Both the position numbers and the translations under genes were made by a program. Of a stretch of 11,422 bases of DNA, positions 9,311 to 11,422 are shown in pieces. Location of the stretch: positions 1 to 11,422 of the forward strand of contig LSSL01004879.1 in NCBI GenBank assembly GCA_001953115.1, read 5' to 3'. The stretch is from Smittium mucronatum. Lineage: Eukaryota; Kickxellomycota; Harpellomycetes; Harpellales; Legeriomycetaceae. How positions within the stretch are numbered: position 1 is the first letter of the stretch; each line of letters starts with the position of its first letter. Under the pieces are notes generated by a model. It worked only from the letters and a program-made list of their open reading frames with translations. It made no database searches and was not told where the DNA came from.

Positions 9311-9585
9311 ATATAAACATCAGTTATATTAGGCTATATCAGGCTAATTTTATCCTTTCAAACAATTAGCATCGATTTCTGATTTTTTTTAACTTTATTG
9401 GTTTTCCTAAAAAAAATCTTTTTTAACTCAATCATTAGAAAAAATATTATTTAAGGGATTCAGGAGTTGTAAAATTAAAATTGAATTGATATGCGCTAAA
9501 CCAAATCATATTTTCAAGAAAAATCATAATCCTTGTTCATAAATTTAAACTAATATACAAGTATAAGGCAATTAAATCAAAATAA
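9311..9585 (-). CDS. Gene B, first exon seen
   Basis: Starts after acceptor TTTCTTTACAG (9586). The frame reads GLAHINSILILQLLNPLNN, VKKDFFQENQQSQKKSEID and KGQNQPDIAQYN. G sits about 15 times at codon position 1 against 7 and 8 elsewhere (TGA excluded). Four TGA codons are in frame (9526, 9508, 9430, 9322 as first bases) with coding character on both sides, plus at least six TAA/TAG. The acceptor shows that further exons lie upstream; I could not place them, and the gene start is not identified. Confidence 0.5.
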
Positions 9586-9877
9586 CTGTAAAGAAAATAA
9601 TAAAAAATAGATGTAATTAGATATCAAGAGTACCCTAGTTTTTAATTTTTAATTTTTTAAACATAATCTCTCAACTTTTCTTGTTATTTCATCTTATTAT
9701 TAAATAATAAATTATTAAGCCTTCTGTAAACTATAAAAATTTAAATATTACAAAAATTTCACCACTAATCTAATTTTTAACACATAAAACTTTTAAAATA
9801 TTATAATTTAATGTTTTTTTTAATATTTTAAATAAATAAAATAACAAATATCATTTAATTATAATATTTTATCGTAG
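9586..9877. other. A/T-rich spacer between divergent genes B and D
   Basis: Very low G+C. It holds one reverse-orientation copy of the 14-bp TTAAAAATTAAAAA element (about 9640-9657). It probably contains introns or the 5' regions of genes B (minus) and D (plus). No confident exon found. Confidence 0.4.
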
Positions 9878-10017
9878 GATTTATTTTTTTGATAAATAAT
9901 TGGAGCTATATAAATTTCCAACTAAAAAATTTTCCGCTTTACTTACTAAAAAACTCCCCTTTATTCTGATTCTATGTATTTATGACGTGATTTGTTGCTA
10001 TTTAATGAAAGAATATG
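9878..10017 (+). CDS. Gene D, first exon seen
   Basis: After acceptor TTTTATCGTAG, the frame reads FFDKQLELYKFPTKKFSALL and then TKKLPFILILCIYDVICC and YLMKEYG. It ends at donor G|GTATAATAAATC (10018). Codons GAT, GAG, GCT, GAC, GTG and GAA give G at position 1. PFILILCIYDVICC could be a membrane segment. The next exon does not match phase 1 exactly, so another small exon or a different acceptor may lie between 10018 and 10215. Confidence 0.42.
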
Positions 10018-10214
10018 GTATAATAAATCTGCTCTGATATAAAATAAGGAATTAAACATAAGTTAATTTTATTATTTATAAAAAGATAACTTCTAAGTTT
10101 TAGTTAAAAAATTATCAATAAATTTAAATCTATTTCCATGGATATTAAATACTTCCAATATATAAGAATTTTTTTTATTTTTTTATTTTTATTATTTAAT
10201 TTAGATCATAACCT

Positions 10215-10474
10215 ATGCAATTCAAATCTCTAATTTTTAATAAATAATTTAAAAAAATTATATTAATTACATTTGTTAAATAGAATGATAAAGTTATTAC
10301 TTTTGGAGATCTATTGATAAAATAAAAAGATAAAATATACATTTATGGGGATTAAAAATATTCTCGTGATAATGCAGGTTTTATTCTTATTTTTTTAGCG
10401 CGACTGATTCTAGATTTTTTACTTGTTAATTTCATTCCAAAAAAATCGATTATTTATTTTTCGGTACCAGAATA
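10215..10474 (+). CDS. Gene D, second exon; possible membrane protein
   Basis: Open from ATG 10215 (also preceded by an acceptor-like TTTAATTTAG at 10204) to donor TA|GTATGTATATA at 10475. It reads KQNDKVITFGDLLIKQKDK, IYIYGDQKYSRDNAG, then a hydrophobic run FILIFLARLILDFLLVNF that could span a membrane, and IPKKSIIYFSVPEQ. GAT, GGA, GTT and GCA codons put G at position 1 throughout. Several TAA and TAG codons lie in frame. ATG 10215 may be internal rather than the start. Confidence 0.6.
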
Positions 10475-10569
10475 GTATGTATATATGCACTTTTTTTTCT
10501 TCAAAAAATCCATAAATATAAAAAATATTTCCATCAAACCCTTTACTTCCTGTCCAAAAAATAAGACAG

Positions 10570-10711
10570 AATTTTCTTTACAGAAAGAATTGAGTTCTAA
10601 AAAAAATTCGAAATTCGTATGAGAAATTTTCTAAAAATTCAAAAATAAACCTATTAAGAAACTATTTTATTGCAATATCTATATAAAAAATATCCTAAAT
10701 CATATTTTATG
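10570..10711 (+). CDS. Gene D, third exon
   Basis: Joined to the preceding exon by a 95-nt intron (10475-10569, GTATGTATAT...AAGACAG), completing a split TAA (Gln) codon. It encodes IFFTERIEFQKKFEIRMRN and QKQTYQETILLQYLYKKYP, a basic, probably helical stretch. The 3' edge is proposed at ATG|GTTTTTTTAT (10712) because the frame changes downstream. The same frame also stays open to TGA 10784-10786, which would be an alternative end of the gene. Confidence 0.5.
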
Positions 10712-10841
10712 GTTTTTTTATATTTGGAATCTTTTAAATTTATTATTTCATTTTTCTATTTTTTTAAAATTTAGATCATAAAATGAATTTCATTCGGTCA
10801 TTTTTTTTGCATAAAGCTTGCCAAATTCAATTCAATTTAAG

Positions 10842-11285
10842 CTTATCCATTCGTATTATTTATTTTTCACAGTTATATTTAATAGTTATAGTGAATCATT
10901 ACCCAACGGGGAAAATCTATCAAATCGCTCATATGAATTTAAATTTTTAGTGAATTAGTTATCATTGATTTTTTTTGTATATTGGATTAAAATGAGATAG
11001 GTTTTTGGTTTTTTAAGGAAATTAAATGTTGAGATTCTGAATTTACTTTCATTTAGTATGAATGAATGTAGAGAATACCCTTTAATTTTAGTTTTATATA
11101 AGTTTTATTCCCTTTTTTGAGTATATTTTTAATGTTTTTTTAAAAATTAAACCAAAAATTTGTTCTTTTCATATTTCCCAAATTTTCTTCTAATGTGGGT
11201 GATATATGAATTTCTCAATCAGCCATAAGACTTTTTTTCTTCCAACTAAATATATTTTTAACAGTTTCATTTTTTGAGGTACTGA
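10842..11285 (+). CDS. Gene D, fourth exon
   Basis: Encodes SYSESLPNGENLSNRSYEFK, KMRQVFGFLRKLNVEILNLL and SMNECREYPLILVLYKF to TGA 11118-11120. The same frame then continues with VIYEFLNQPQDFFSSNQIYF to TGA 11283-11285. If UGA is sense, the exon runs on; if not, it ends at 11120. The 5' edge is uncertain: acceptor AATTTAAG at 10841 fits phase 0, while AAATTTAG at 10774 is an alternative. GAA, GGG, GAG and GTT codons give position-1 G in the first part. Function unknown. Confidence 0.48.
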
Positions 11286-11422
11286 TTATATGTAAATAAA
11301 TTTTATATCCGTCTTCTGATTTTTTTTTTTTTTTCTCGGAATGTTTATTTAAACAATATAAAAATAGTACAAAACATATTTAAAAAAAGTTTAAAAAAAT
11401 ATCTCATCCTACACCCCTCCGC

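Noticed and set aside
1..11422. Mitochondrial, plastid or bacterial origin
   Set aside because: The tRNA has a nuclear-type intron after base 37, internal A and B boxes and a T5 terminator; GT-AG introns fit; no organellar or bacterial genes or ribosome binding sites are seen.
1..11422. Dictyostelium, Plasmodium or gut-fungus DNA on grounds of A+T content
   Set aside because: These use the standard nuclear code, which does not fit the in-frame TAA and TAG codons.
1..11422. CRISPR array, insertion sequence or terminal inverted repeats
   Set aside because: No regularly spaced repeats, transposase-like frame or inverted ends were found; the repeats seen are A/T simple sequence.

Overview
The window is nuclear DNA from a eukaryote with very high A+T (by eye about four fifths or more). 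It holds one clear tRNA gene, a tRNA-Trp(CCA) with a 9-nt intron, box A/B promoters and a T5 terminator. Under the standard code almost nothing is open. Several stretches nevertheless show a protein-coding signature: G enriched at codon position 1, GAA/GAT codons, plausible protein composition, and GT-AG introns whose phases fit. The reading frame runs intact through many TAA and TAG codons, and apparently through several TGA codons. The simplest reading is a ciliate with UAA/UAG = Gln, probably also UGA = Trp as well as stop (like NCBI tables 27/28, known from karyorelicts and Condylostoma). A plain table-6 code with extra micro-introns is the main alternative. No protein family was recognised, so all products are 'unknown'. 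The species is not determined.

Layout. 1-2524: A/T-rich with a (TA)n microsatellite and a pyrimidine tract; no confident gene. 2525-5562, + strand: gene A, a long multi-exon gene; its most secure part is about 4031-4583. 6478-6119, - strand: gene C, a 119-codon open frame ending in TGA, convergent with gene A. 6819-7229, + strand: weak gene F. 7393-7473, + strand: tRNA-Trp. 7490-7953: short weak minus-strand frames. 9585-8230, - strand: gene B, five exons of a larger gene. 9878-11285, + strand: gene D, at least four exons, divergent from gene B across an A/T-rich spacer.

Frames, exon edges and codon counts were worked out by hand without any alignment. Small exons and starts may be wrong; the existence of the coding islands and of in-frame UAA/UAG is better supported than any single gene model. 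The possible functional link in the window is that the tRNA-Trp carried here has a weak U-G pair closing its anticodon stem, which is of interest if UGA is read as Trp.
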